This document shows positions 1 through 11,016 of a stretch of 64,000 nt of DNA, piece after piece; the stretch's first letter is position 1, and the number at the start of each line of letters is the position of its first letter. Source of the DNA: Ceratodon purpureus. Its lineage: Eukaryota > Streptophyta > Bryopsida > Pseudoditrichales > Ditrichaceae. The notes under the pieces are model-generated. The model ran no database searches and was not told the origin of the DNA. It worked only from the letters and a program-made list of their open reading frames with translations. The position numbers and the translations under genes were made by a program. The DNA lies in contig CM026426.1 in the NCBI GenBank assembly GCA_014871385.1, forward strand, positions 23,353,070 through 23,417,069. Reading direction: 5' to 3'.

Positions 1-2686
1 GAACACCTGGGATGCTGTGATGTATAACGACATTGGCTGGTTCACGTTGCGGGCCATGGTAATCTGGACAATTCATGACTTCCCGGCTCTTGGGATTGTA
101 TCAAGATGTGTCACAAAAGGATACATGGGATGTCGTGTTTGTGGCCCACCAAATTCCAGTCGCCGTTCGAGATTGCTCAAGAAAAATGTTTGGGACAACC
201 AACATCGGAGATGGCTATGTCCAGATCATCCATGGCGCAGCAATGTGACAGACTTCGATGGACAAACAAAATTCCGCCTTGCCCCCACACGCATCTCTGC
301 TGAGCAGCATGTTTTTTTTGGACGCTTGCGAGAGACCTTTGTGGCAAATGGATCAAGCCCGAAGGCTGATGACCCGGCGCGTTTGTATGGTGTCAACAGG
401 GTGTCCTCCTTATGGCTTCTTCCATACTGGTCGGTAAGTTTTTTCAAGACCTGTTTCTGCCTTAAGCTTCGACTGGTTCATTATGCACATCAGATCCCCA
501 TTTATATGGTTGCATCCTAATGCTAAAAGTTGACACTGTTAACTTCATGTTAACTTCATTTAAAAGATTTAACTTTTCATGTTTGCCATTTTTTCCTGAT
601 TTTTATGTCGGCTTTATGAGGTCCACTACTGATTTCACAAATATGGCCCTGTATGGGAACCCACAACGGTCTTGTGCATTTTTTTTTTATTCAAATCGAA
701 CCATTATATCTACTTCTTCAGGTGGCTCAATGGCTATGGACTGCTGTGCATACATGTTTGTATTTTCTTACTAACTTGTTTCACATATATGTTCAGAAGC
801 TAAAGGTGTGCCACACCCTCGATGTCATGCACATCGAGAGGAACCTGTCGGCCAACATCATTGGTTACCTTTTTGGTAAGAAGGACTCACCGGCAGTCAG
901 AAAAGACATGAAGACCTGGAACAAGAACGACACCCGCAACGCTGGCGTGATTTTTGGCTCACTCGTCGAGGCACTTCAGAGCTTTACATGCAACCCCGTG
1001 CACCATACGTATTTAATGACGAGGAGAAACAACAGCTTCTTCGACTCGTCGCGTCGACAGCCGTGCCTTCTGGTTACAGTGTAACTCTCCGAAAACATGT
1101 TGGCGATGGGAAGCTATCGGCTCTCAAGAGCCATGACCATCACATTTTGGTGCAGCAAATTCTTCGAGCGGCAATCAGAAATCTCCTTGACCTTGGTCCA
1201 CGAGACGCCATTATGAGGATTGGACACGCTTTTCAAAGGATTTGTGCAAAGGTTTTAAACCCTAACGACTTGGAGGACATGCAACGCTGCGTAGCCCAGG
1301 CCCTTTGCATGCTTGAAGTCTGGTTTCCCCCCGGGTTCTGGGACATCATGGCGCATCTCCTGATACACCTATGTGAAGAATTATATTGGTGTGGGCCTGT
1401 GACTGCACGTTGGTGCTACCCGGTTGAAAGATACATGGGTACGTTGACACGCTACGTGCGAGAGAGATCCCGCCCGGAAGCAAGTATGGCGTCTGGATAT
1501 GCAGTTGATGAAGCACTTGGCTTTTTCACTGAATATTTCCAAGAATATGAACACTCTACTTGACGCGTTTGGGATCCGGAAGAGGAGGCTCGTGACACGG
1601 GAGAGGTTTTGATGGGAGCACCAAAGAGAGTTTGACTTGACAGGGAGACCACGGGAATGCTCCACGAGTATGTTACAACTCATTTTGTGCACACCGCCGA
1701 GCTATTCAGGTAAAGAGGACTTAGTCACCTCCTGCTATCCATGTTTCGTTCTCTTGTAATTTTTGTTAAAATTGTTGCCAATCAATTCCTTACAGTAATG
1801 TGCTTTACTCCATGACAGTGAATACAAGGACAGGGTCCAAGAACGCGAAGTAGCTCGTGCTGCTTTCAGAACAACATGGAGGCGCTCAAGAGGGGCTGCA
1901 ATATACGCGTATCCTCCAGCACTTTCTACATTACCAGATTTTCTGTCATGGCTGCGCGCACATGTGCTAGAGCTTCGCCGAGATGGTTTTCCACTCTCTC
2001 AAGACCTCATTCGGCTCTCATCCCCTCCGTCTGTATTTGCAGATTCATACAGATATATGCATGCTTATCGGGCTTTGTACCGATGTCAACTCGGTGAAAG
2101 CACTGCCAACCACGTCACCTTCGACTCTGGAATTGTGAGACGTCTGAGCGAGCACGAGACGTCCAGAATCGACGTCGGTATATTGAGGGAGATATTGATG
2201 GTTGACTACGGTGCATTGACTCCAGTCGTGATGAAGGTCTCATGGATTAAGCACCGAGATGAAGGGCGCCGCACCATCAAACGCGACCCTCACGGATTCT
2301 GGATGGCCAAGCTCGACAGCAGGGATACACTATTCCAGTAGAATCCGTTTGTGTTTCCTGAACACGTCTCACAGGTATTTTTCATGGATGATGCTCGTGA
2401 TCGCACCTGGCAAGTTGTCTTATCCCACGAGCCACGAAGCAAACAGGAAGTAGGGGAGTATGATCACACGATGTTCGCGGGAACCGGGCATGCAGCAGGC
2501 TTCTTCCCTACGTCCAGCGATGCACCCGTACAAGCACCAGATAGACCCGGCTTGCAACCTCCCACTGCCAAAGTATCCCTTCCTGCAGTCCAAGTTCTTG
2601 ATGCCCAGCAGTTGCCCCCTGAAGACGATGCCTTCTATGACGACGACCAATACCAGGACAACTATTTTGTGTACGAAGGACCGTAA
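1..2686 (+). pseudogene. TNP2/DUF4218/DUF4216 CACTA transposase, decayed
   Basis: The first exon (to 433) has the TNP2 core with a KGYMGCRVCGP cysteine motif near 115-150. An intron with donor GTAAGT at 434 and acceptor AG at 795-796 (363 bp, phase 0) leads to the LDVMHIERN motif near 818-845. The frame shifts between about 900 and 988. DUF4218 then follows: LKSHDHHIL near 1119, HLLIHLCEELYWCGP near 1351 and RWCYPVERYMGTL near 1408. In-frame TGA codons at 1561-1563 and 1633-1635 interrupt a frame that clearly continues (RVWDPEEEARDTGEVL) to a donor near 1710. A further exon from about 1820 carries the DUF4216-like part (DVGILREILMVDYGA, then VFFMDDARDRTWQVVL), with an in-frame TAG at 2339-2341 and final stop at 2684-2686. 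With one frameshift and three internal stops it cannot make a full protein. Confidence 0.85.
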
Positions 2687-2998
2687 CTCCTCTCCCTACA
2701 GTCTAGAAGCAATTTCTCACCAGATGATGAATTCTATTCCTTAGCCTGTCGAGACAATCATATTAGTTTGTATGCATCTGGCTTTGCAAGCGTTAGTTAG
2801 AGCTCCCGAAGTTGTCCAAGATCCTTGCCCGTCCTTATGATGTTTACATCGTAAGCTAGCTTTGTTATCACATTACACCATAACTTTGATTTCATTGTCA
2901 CTATGAAAGTACGTGTTCTTTCAATACTGCATGAAGGTTATGTATGCTGCTGCCTCAGGATTGTTGCAAGCAGTTCTCTATCAATATACACAGTTAAA

Positions 2999-3066
2999 CG
3001 CTAATACCTGCTGGAAGATATACCCGCCAAGGATACGCTAATACCCGCCGGAAGATATACCCGCCA
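2999..3066 (+). repeat. 37-bp direct repeat, possible CACTA subterminal motif
   Basis: Two near-identical copies start at 2999 and 3036. Each contains CGCTAATACC followed by GGAAGATATACCCGCCA, and a third partial CCGCCA/ACCCG copy follows. They sit between the CACTA coding region and the hAT insertion. Subterminal repeats are typical transposase-binding sites of CACTA elements; the function here is inferred. I see no gene in 2687-3203. Confidence 0.5.
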
Positions 3067-3195
3067 CTGTTACCCGTTATGAGAACCCGAATCTTGAGAG
3101 TTGTTGACTTATACCCACCTCCTTATCATATCCGTGCCTAAACCCCAGCGTACGACCTATCATCGTGACCGAGCAAAAACCTCACACTCGCGATC

Positions 3196-3203
3196 CCGTG
3201 GAT
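3196..3203. repeat. Target site duplication, left copy (CCGTGGAT)
   Basis: The octamer CCGTGGAT immediately precedes the left inverted repeat at 3204 and recurs exactly at 17090-17097 immediately after the right inverted repeat. Eight base pairs is the characteristic duplication length of hAT transposons. Confidence 0.9.
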
Positions 3204-3220
3204 CATGGTTGTCATAATGG
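3204..3220 (+). repeat. hAT terminal inverted repeat, left
   Basis: CATGGTTGTCATAATGG matches the reverse complement of 17073-17089 except at the third base. The MITE at 25258-25516 has the same T at position 3 of its left end and the same G at position 3 of its right end, so the difference between the two ends seems to be a family trait. Confidence 0.88.
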
Positions 3221-3344
3221 ACCGACCGTCCGTTAGTCCGTTAGTCCGTCATGGTGACAAGACAGACCCCCGTGTCCGTCATATAAGGGCGTTGACCACT
3301 TGACTCATGGTAAGGGTAAAACGAATTTACCTAGCGCTGAATTA

Positions 3345-3655
3345 GTGCGGGCGCGAGCGCGATTACGGGCGCGAGCGGGTGGGCGCGAGCAGGACGACGG
3401 GCCCGAGCGTCCGCGCGAATGCGATGTCACGAGCGCGCGCTGGAGTGCGCGAGAGCGAGGGCGCGTGCGTCGTTCCGGCCGCGCGCGTGCGCGTGCGAAC
3501 GGGCGCGAGCGTCGCTGCGGGCGCAATCCAATTGACGGTCGCGAGCACACTTATCGGGCGCGGTCATGTGGGCGCGAGCCTGGATCGGGCGCGTGCATTC
3601 GGGCGAGTGCGCTGCATCGGGCGCCGGCGGTCGGCCGCGAGCGCTGCAGGTTAGT
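3345..3655 (+). repeat. GGGCGCG motif array 1 (left subterminal)
   Basis: GGGCGCGAGC-like words recur every 15-30 bases, separated by unrelated spacers, between the left end of the hAT and the 3' end of the kinase-like gene. Open frames here come from the biased composition and are not genes. By analogy with subterminal repeats of Ac/Ds these may be transposase-binding sites. Confidence 0.75.
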
Positions 3656-3835
3656 AGGGAAAGAGCGACATCGGGCAAAATGACAAGAGAGGGCATGTAT
3701 TTCAGAAGAGGGCAATTGGGAAGTGCAATGTTTATTGAAAAGAGTTGCAAAATTGTGGCAGTAAACCACTTACAAAAAATGTCCCCTCTTATGGAGAACT
3801 GAGAATATCACATTGTTGTTACTACTTGCCTACTT

Positions 3836-5404
3836 CTAAATATGTTTGCGATAACAACACTCTGGGATTTGGAAATTGTAGGGAGGGGCTGTTAGAGTAG
3901 CGTGGACCAAACGCAAGGTGGAGCGGCTCTTGGGATCGGGATTTGTGAGCTCCTTCAACGCCACCGCAAATCTAGCCTTCCCCGCTGTATCCTTGAAAAG
4001 GTCGAAGTCGTTCTCGTCCTTCCAAATCATATTTGCTACCACTCCAACCGAGTACGCATCGGCAGCCTGCGTATATAGATGTCTCCTCCTTAGAGTTTCC
4101 AATGAGGTCTCCGAATTTGGCTTACCATAAGTGTACCACAACTCCGGAGCCACAAAACTACCACGTTCCTTGAAGGCTGCCGTACGCGCCTCATCACTTG
4201 GATAACCGTACCTTGAAGGAGTTGTCTCACACACCCGACTTGCAAGGCCCCAGTCGCATACTCCAATGTAAACTTCGCTCACTTTATCCTCTGGGAAGTG
4301 AAGCAAGACGTTTCCCGGGGAGATGTCATTATGCTGCAAATACCCCTTATGGACCCGGTCCATAATACAGATGAGTGCCCAAGCTAGCTTGGCCCTATGG
4401 GTGCGGAAGGCCTTAACACGGTCACGTGTTTCCATGGGCATATCGGTTTGCTTGTGGATGTTACGGTTCTGAGTACCCTCACCGATATTTGAATTGAACT
4501 TGTGCAGAAAATTCTGCAGGCAATCCCCATTCCACCAAAGCGTGTAGGCTTCCATCGTCCAGTCATTGACCGCAAAAAACTTAATAACGCTGGGATGGTC
4601 AATCCTGCAAACCATGGCTTCTATTGATGTCTCGTACCGCTGCTGGGTCTCGTCAGGAGCCTTGGACGTCTTCCCCGCAAAGACACAAGTCTCAGGTATG
4701 GTTTGCATGCCAACAATACATAATTTTCGGACTTTACCATAACCGCCTTCCTTTGTGCCTAACAGCGGAACCAACTTGACCCCTCTTGGGACTCCAACCA
4801 CTGCTCCCCACAAGTACTTCTCCATTGCGCTTTTCAGTCCAGCTTCAAGCCATGGCCTCGCCCTCGTCTTATTATTCGAGAATCTCGCGCACGAATCCTG
4901 GACATATTTGAGCTTCTCTATCTCCTCCTTCTGCGCCCGCGAGTAGCCCTCCTTCGGCTTCTTGTTGACACACTCAAAGACATGCACAATGTTCGTAGTG
5001 TTTGTTGTTATTTGTTGCTCCATCCACTTAGGGAAATGAAAGTAATGAATACAATCATTACATCTCTCGGAAAGGTCCTGCTTCTTCCACAAATACTCTT
5101 CCAAATGGGTCTTCAAGTTCTTAATTCCGGTGTCACCCTTCTCAACGTATGTACCGGTAATCATCTCCCGTTTCCGACATCCGTACCACTCCAAGGCTAG
5201 CTCTCTAACAAATTCCTGGTACCGAGGAGGTGGGTAGTCCAGGTCCCTCTCACTCGCCGACTTCCGGTTCTTCTTTCCCGATGAGCTTGATGACGGATTT
5301 GAGCCTGTAATGGTCGGTGCTGTGGAGGTTGCCATCACATCCTCTACAGGCACATCAAGATCTACGTAGGCAGGGCGTTTCCCGGATCCACGAGAGACCG
5401 ACAT
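3836..5404 (-). CDS. Protein-kinase-like cargo protein
   Basis: The 522-residue frame is intact from an ATG at 5404-5402; it is open another 33 codons upstream, but that part is a T-rich low-complexity leader. The N-terminal half has a Ser-rich linker and a charged domain with a CNDC...H pair. The C-terminal half is a protein kinase fold: a glycine loop GGYGKVRK (about 4735-4765), an AGK lysine, a catalytic loop HNDISPGNVLL (about 4300-4335), DWG in place of DFG (about 4250-4262) and an APE motif (about 4137-4152). The catalytic Asp and Asn are kept, so activity is plausible; HND for HRD and DWG for DFG are unusual. It sits inside the hAT, with a motif array and TATA box upstream. Its role in transposition or in the host is unknown. 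Confidence 0.82.
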   Translation of the reverse strand: MSVSRGSGKRPAYVDLDVPVEDVMATSTAPTITGSNPSSSSSGKKNRKSASERDLDYPPPRYQEFVRELALEWYGCRKREMITGTYVEKGDTGIKNLKTHLEEYLWKKQDLSERCNDCIHYFHFPKWMEQQITTNTTNIVHVFECVNKKPKEGYSRAQKEEIEKLKYVQDSCARFSNNKTRARPWLEAGLKSAMEKYLWGAVVGVPRGVKLVPLLGTKEGGYGKVRKLCIVGMQTIPETCVFAGKTSKAPDETQQRYETSIEAMVCRIDHPSVIKFFAVNDWTMEAYTLWWNGDCLQNFLHKFNSNIGEGTQNRNIHKQTDMPMETRDRVKAFRTHRAKLAWALICIMDRVHKGYLQHNDISPGNVLLHFPEDKVSEVYIGVCDWGLASRVCETTPSRYGYPSDEARTAAFKERGSFVAPELWYTYGKPNSETSLETLRRRHLYTQAADAYSVGVVANMIWKDENDFDLFKDTAGKARFAVALKELTNPDPKSRSTLRLVHATLTAPPYNFQIPECCYRKHI

Positions 5405-5580
5405 AGTTGGAATAATGAACTGGACACACAATAAAAAAAAAAACAAAAGATCCCCCCCACCCAATCTGGTTGCTCCCACTTCCTGCAATTCCAAGCAGAG
5501 CACGTGGAGTCACGGGCTAGGACAAGGAGCCACCTGGAAGAGGAGACTTTGAAAAGTAGAAAATAAGGGTTAAAGGGCGC

Positions 5581-5588
5581 CTTTTATG
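5581..5588 (-). promoter_or_regulatory. TATA box of the kinase-like gene
   Basis: The minus strand reads CATAAAAG, about 180 bp upstream of the chosen ATG and directly downstream of motif array 2. The leader from here resembles the leader of the hAT transposase gene: both contain GCTTGGAATTG or GCTTGAAACTG and then GGGTGGGGGG. Confidence 0.6.
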
Positions 5589-5594
5589 CTCCCC

Positions 5595-5965
5595 TCGGCT
5601 ATTCGCGCCCGTAAGCGCGTACACGCGCGCGCACAGGGCCTCCACACGCGCCTGTCCGCATGCGCCCGTCCGCACGCGCCCGTCCACCGCGTTCGCACGG
5701 GGGACTACCCGCGCCCGTGCGCGCGTGTGCGCGCCCGTGCCCACGTGCGCGCCCGTCAGCCCACATCGGGCGCGCCCGACGCCGCAGGCGCCCGTGCCCC
5801 CGTGCTCGCGCTCGTAACCCTGCGCGCGCCGGTTATCTGTACGCACGAGCACGTTTTACGCGCCCGTGACTGTGCACGCGCCTGTCCCCGCGCACGCGCC
5901 CGACTTCGTGCACTCGCCCGCCTTCCTGTACGCGCCCGTCCCCGTGCACGCGCCCGGATATGCAG
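5595..5965 (-). repeat. GGGCGCG motif array 2 (kinase gene promoter)
   Basis: On the plus strand the array reads CGCGCCCGT at intervals of 10-25 bases, i.e. GGGCGCG on the minus strand. This is opposite to the other arrays, so relative to the gene downstream it runs in the other direction. It ends abruptly near 5965. From 5966 to 6292 I see no gene, only A-rich sequence. Confidence 0.75.
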
Positions 5966-6292
5966 CGTTACATACACTGTACAGGTTCGGTTACGGTATA
6001 CTCGTATATTGAACAGAATACCAAAAAAAATCACTGCGAAATTACTCAATGGAGATATATTAACCGCATTTAGCGCACAAAAAATAATATAGAGCACAAC
6101 CATACAATTCCTTCGAGTGTGAGATAATGAACTAGGTTGACTCTAAGTAACAGTATAAGTCTACGTAATAAGAAGGTGCTACCAAAAAAAAAAAAACATT
6201 AAGAATAACATAGTATTTTTTTTGGGTTTTTAGCCGGTAGATTTTATGGTTAGATTTACTGCTACTTCATGCGCTAAAAAAGTGACCACAGT

Positions 6293-9200
6293 CTAGACTA
6301 TCCTTGCTTTGCGGGGCTTCTTCTTGCGTGAAGATTGTCTTTTCCGAGCCACAGTGGGCCCCAATTCGTGCCGGATTATCACATCTTCGTCATCTGGCGC
6401 CTCATCGCAATCCGGGTCTTCCTCCTCTGAGTGCTCGTTGTCACCTTCATCCTCAGGAGCTCCGACCACTGGAGCTTGTACCTCTCCTTCCACCTCCGAT
6501 GTAATATTGCGCACTTGCATGGAAACTTCACCCGTATTGCCATCTCTGGCACTTACTAGGCGCTTCATAGGCCTCTCCTTTCCGGAATTACCGATGGCTG
6601 TGATGCCATCCTCACTGATTATGCGTGTGCGAACAACCCCAGTTCCAGAAGAAGGCCCCCCTTCAGTGTACCCTGTATAGAATGGAAGGGGATCAGGTCC
6701 ACTTCTTTTGCTTGACTTTCGTGTTCCTCCGCGGGGTTCTTGTGATGGTGGTTTCCTAACAACCTTGTCTGTGGAATTCTTCGCACCACGTTGGGCCACA
6801 TTCTGTACGGCGTCGTCTATAGCTGGCGCCACGGGGACTAGCTTGGCGGTGGAGGCACCACGGCGACTACCACCAGCTCGATTGAGTGGAGGCCTCGCCG
6901 CTGCAGATGATCTAAGGAGTCGAGCTATTTTTGCGCCCATTGAACTTGTGGGCCTCCGAGCCAGGCCTCCATCCACGATTGTATCTGGTTCGATACCCCC
7001 CGTACCAGTGGGTTGCGATGGAGCCACAGTCTGTGCGGGGATTGCGTGCACGGTCCTTCTCTCATGAGCAGGAGGAATCTCTTGAAACAAGCTTGAGTCG
7101 CCTTGTGCCGGAACGGTTCCCCAATTGCCCTCCCCACTAACGAGGCCGGTCCAATGAGGTCCATCTACAGCCCGTCCATGACTTCCATCACCCCCTTCGT
7201 CACTGTCCTCATCATCATCGCCAGCATGGATATCGTTGCCAAGATGGTCCTCGCTGGATGAATCATCTGCAACCCCGTCATTGTTCTCTGGATTGATTTG
7301 GACTGGAATAGCATCTCTTTCGTCACGTGCGTCTCTTCCTTCTGCATTAGCCGCTTCATCAAATACCGGGAGTGTGGGTAATTCGTCTCCATAGATGTTC
7401 ATGTCCGGGTTTCCCTGGTTATATTCTGGTTCATTGTTGAAGTCGTACGCATCACCGTTATCATCGTGGTTGTTGCGGTCACGCGGATTGTTGCGATTAG
7501 CGTCACCGCGCTCGTTGCCATTACCGTCGTTTTGCCCATTCGTGTTAACGTCGACGTTATCATGTCCCCAGACATCATCATCCCCACTACCTGCGTGGTC
7601 AACAGGTATGTAATGATCGTCGTCATCTCCTTCCTCTTCGTTTCGATCTCTCTCCGGATCTGACTCCTCTGACCATGCATTGTTCTCGTACCATCTGAGG
7701 GGGTTGGGCTTTGGGCGTTCGCGGAGGAGTCTGCTATTCGTATAAATGTACACCAAGGCCTCAGACTTCTCCAACCCCAGGCGGTTGCGTACCTTGTTGT
7801 GGACAAACGAAGACATGCTCCAATGGACACACGATGAGGCGGAGTAGACCTGAGATAAAATGCGCTTCGCAATGACTGCCAAGGGCCCCCCTCCAATCCT
7901 CTGCCACCATTGATGGGGTTCCAGATTCAAACTTCTGATATCGATGGTCACTTCGGGGCTGTAAGGGCCACGTCCCTCGTCGAACTCGATCATCTCTTTC
8001 ATAAGAACGGCAAATGGAATTCCCATTTGGCCACCCACCTGACGAAACACCCGATTGAGAGCCGCCTTCGCTTCTCCTATGACTTGTAAGCCCTTATGCG
8101 TTCTGGTCCAAGGGTTCAAGAGCGCCGCGGCATAATGAAGATCGGTATGCATCATGTCCCATCTACGGTCGAACCGCATCTCCATCCTTGTTGCCATGAC
8201 AGGTGGGAAAAAGCAAGGGGATCCTCGGAGATTGTACACGTGATCCTTTAGGTTGCTCATTGTAATCCATGCCTTGCCCATTGCCGGCTCGCTTCCATCG
8301 AAGGTTCTGAGAGCTACTAGGGCTGGTTTCACTAGGTGCATGAAGTTGTCACACTGATGCCAGAACCCATCATCACGAATTGTTTGACGCACTACGCTTG
8401 CGCGTGCATGATTAGGCACCCCCTCGGTTTGGTTGAATAAACCGTCGACATAATCGAACCACTCCGCTGCCATGACCACTTGCTCCAAAGCAAATTTAAC
8501 CTCCATAAGGCGCGCTATCATCAGATAGTTACAAGCGAATCTGGTTTCAGCGGGAACCACCAAGGACAACTTCGGTTCAAATTTGCGGAAAAGGGCCATG
8601 GGAACATGATGTCTCCGAATGTAATGACACACGTGTTTAGCCTTGGCGACCAAATCCTTCACAAAGACTTCCTTGCCCCAGTCCTCCATAAGAAGATCTA
8701 GAATATGGGCACAACAGCCCTGCTTGTACATGTGAGGAAACTCCTCTAGGATATTATCCATGGCGCCAAGCATGTTGGCTGCATTGTCCGTGCAAATCTG
8801 GACAACATTCTGAGGGCCAATTTCTCGAATATATTTCTTCATCTCCCCGGCAATATATCCCATTGACTTCTTCTTGCCAGTCGTATCAACAGACCCAAGA
8901 AATACATCGCCTGCCGGACATACTAGCATGACATTCATCAACGGTCGGCGATTCACATTATCCCAACCATCGGAGCATATGGTAGCCCCGTATAACTCGG
9001 TCGGGGTTTTCGTACGTTCATCAATCTTTGCCTTGATCAACTTCTTTTATTCCTTGATGTGCGTTGTTCGCATCGCGTCATAGGAAGGAGGACCGTAGTT
9101 AAATCCGGCAGCCGCGGTTGTGCTCACCGCCTTAATAAATGCTAGGTGCTTGGCCACGTTGAATGCGACGTTGGCTTCGTAAAAGAAGGATGACCACAAC

Positions 9201-9736
9201 ATGTCCAGCTCCTTCCGCTTCGCGATCTGGAGTGCTTCACTCATGTCCTGTTGCCGCAAGCTCCTAGTGGTATTCGAACTGGCCCTAGTAGGTGCAACAC
9301 TGGAGACATTTCGGTCCTCTTCGGTATCATTATACGAGGGTTTGGATCCACCGTACAAAGTGCCGTGTGTGGAAGCACTGGATGTTCCACGTTGAACTGA
9401 CGCGGGGAACGTTGGCCTGATACCATCCATCTCCTCCTGTGTCAAAGGGCCGGGAATCTTTCGAGCGCAAAACTGAAACTTCCTCTTCACTACGGTAGGT
9501 GCCTTTTGGCAAACCCTCGAGAGATTGGACTGGTCCCAACCATAATGCTGAAAGCACCTAGACTTCACGTACGAAAACTTGGTCCTGCAATACACACATT
9601 GGGCTACTTTATGTGACAGTGACCCTTCCTGGAGCTTGATCGTAAACCATGGTGCCCACTCTCTCGTACCAAGTCTTGGAATGGCTCTAGCCGGAGCAAC
9701 CACTTCAACCGGTTCAACCGCTTCAACCGGATCCAT
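6293..9736 (-). pseudogene. hAT transposase (BED, DUF659, dimerisation domain), one stop
   Basis: Reading from 9736, a BED-like zinc finger (CVYC near 9590, H near 9555) is followed by the DUF659/RNase H-like core. The core has the motif CSDGWDNVNRRPLMN (about 8935-8980), then PAGDVFLGSVDTTGK and CTDNAANMLG. The C-terminal hAT dimerisation region (WWQRIGG, then SQVYSASSCVHWSMSSFVHNKVRNR) lies near 7950-7750. The frame is open over 1,146 codons except for one TAA at 9047-9049, and reading resumes at once in the same frame. An acidic, Asn/Asp-rich tail follows the dimerisation domain. The transposase would cut and paste elements with the 3204/17089 type of ends. The single stop could be a recent mutation. 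Confidence 0.88.
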
Positions 9737-9979
9737 AGTGAATGATTAGGGAAGTATCGGGACTAATAGGACCAGTAGTACCAAAAGATTATTATCTGAA
9801 AAACTTAGTGTGTCTGAAAAGTGCTTGACACATTGATTTATGGAGAGACAAATTTTTACATTCCCCCCACCCAAACCAAGTGTCTCCCCAAGCTAACAGT
9901 TTCAAGCAAGGAGCCCTCAAGGAGACCCAGGACATGAAGCACGCATGGAGGTAAGGTGGATGTCAAATCAAGGGGGCAG

Positions 9980-9987
9980 TTTATATA
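9980..9987 (-). promoter_or_regulatory. TATA box of the hAT transposase gene
   Basis: The minus strand reads TATATAAA directly next to motif array 3. It is about 240 bp upstream of the first ATG at 9736. The leader shares a GGGTGGGGGG tract and flanking bases with the leader of the kinase-like gene. Confidence 0.65.
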
Positions 9988-9999
9988 CTGCCGCCCTCG

Positions 10000-10285
10000 A
10001 CCGGGCGAGTACTGTCCGGACGGGCGCGACCGAACGGGCGCACGTGCACCAGAAGATCGGGCGCGCTCCGACGCGAACGGGCGGGCGCAGGTGGGTGCGC
10101 GCGATTGCAGGCCGCGTGGCGGATAGCGCGCGCGGGGGCAGACGGGCGGGGGCGGGCGTGGTAGGGCGCGGGCGGAGAGCGGCGGGCGAATGCAGGCGCG
10201 GGCGCGCACGGGCGGAGAGCGGCGGGCGAATGCAGGCGCGGGCGCGCACGGGCGGTCGGGTGCGGGCGCGATCGAACGGCCGATA
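10000..10285 (+). repeat. GGGCGCG motif array 3, with a 40-bp exact duplication
   Basis: Dense GGGCG/GGGCGCG words lie upstream of the transposase promoter. A 40-bp unit is duplicated exactly and head to tail at 10171-10210 and 10211-10250, showing recent local expansion. Confidence 0.75.
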
Positions 10286-10614
10286 TCGATTTGGCCACCT
10301 CAATTCAATAAGAAGAAGTAACAACGAGAGGGAAAAATGAATAAAACTTAAATAAATTAAAGTGTGTGAACTACATACACGTGCACATCTACATAAAAAG
10401 GAATCCTATTTAAGTGAAAAGATTGAGAAACATGAGAGTGCGGGAGGACTACCCACCCCATTCACACATGTCTAAGAACTGGAGCAGGCTGTCATCTCGC
10501 CCTTCATGTTTCTGCCCTCCCACTGGAAGGTAAGTCGTTTTAAGCTAACCTCATGCAGTGTTAACTTAAAATATGGAATAAATTTTACTAGTTACTACGT
10601 TAATCCAGTTGAAA

Positions 10615-10835
10615 CCCCGAGCGCGCGCGCAGGCGGCGTGGGGCGCGAGCAGGCGCGCGCGGACGGGTGGGCGCGAGTAGGGCGAGCGCAAGTCGGGGAG
10701 GTCGCGCGCGCGCGTCGAACAAGCAGGCGCGCGCGCGCGAGCAAGTTCAATGGGTCGACTGCGGACGCGATCGCGCGGGCGCCTGCAGGCGCGCTCGGAC
10801 GCGCGCGATCCAACAGGGCGCGCGCAATGAAGTTT
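10615..10835 (+). repeat. GGGCGCG motif array 4
   Basis: A further cluster of GCGCGCG/GGGCGCGAG words. It is followed by a poly-A tract and the A/G-rich 144-bp tandem repeat. I see no gene in 10286-10614. Confidence 0.65.
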
Positions 10836-11016
10836 AAAAGTCGTAAGTTCAAAAAAAAAAAAAAAAATAAAGCTTAAGGGAGAGAATGGACTACACTGAA
10901 ATACCATACATTAGTATGAGAGATTGGAGTACCCAAAAGGAAAATAAAAAAATAAAAAATAAACGAATAGGCATTCGAATTTATAAAATGAAGAAAAAAA
11001 TAAAAAAACAAATTAA

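Larger units (their letters stand above)
1..3203 (+). mobile_element. CACTA (En/Spm) transposon, 3' part
   Basis: The stretch from the left edge encodes the C-terminal half of a TNP2-type transposase followed by DUF4218 and DUF4216 regions, the usual domain order of plant CACTA elements. The 5' end lies outside the window. The 3' terminus (which should read TAGTG) is not visible before the hAT element that starts at 3204, and I did not find it after 17097 either, so the element may be truncated or its end may be degenerate. A 37-bp direct repeat near 2999-3066 is a candidate subterminal repeat. Confidence 0.8.

Noticed and set aside
3300-3750. Arg/Ala-rich open frames on both strands
   Set aside because: They arise from the GGGCGCG arrays; all frames are open at once, and no conserved domain is present. 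The same holds for 5586-6103, 9856-10340, 10506-10907, 11703-12441 and 15539-17076.
6304-7664. + strand open frames over the transposase tail
   Set aside because: They are shadows of the hAT transposase coding region, which has recognisable domains on the minus strand.
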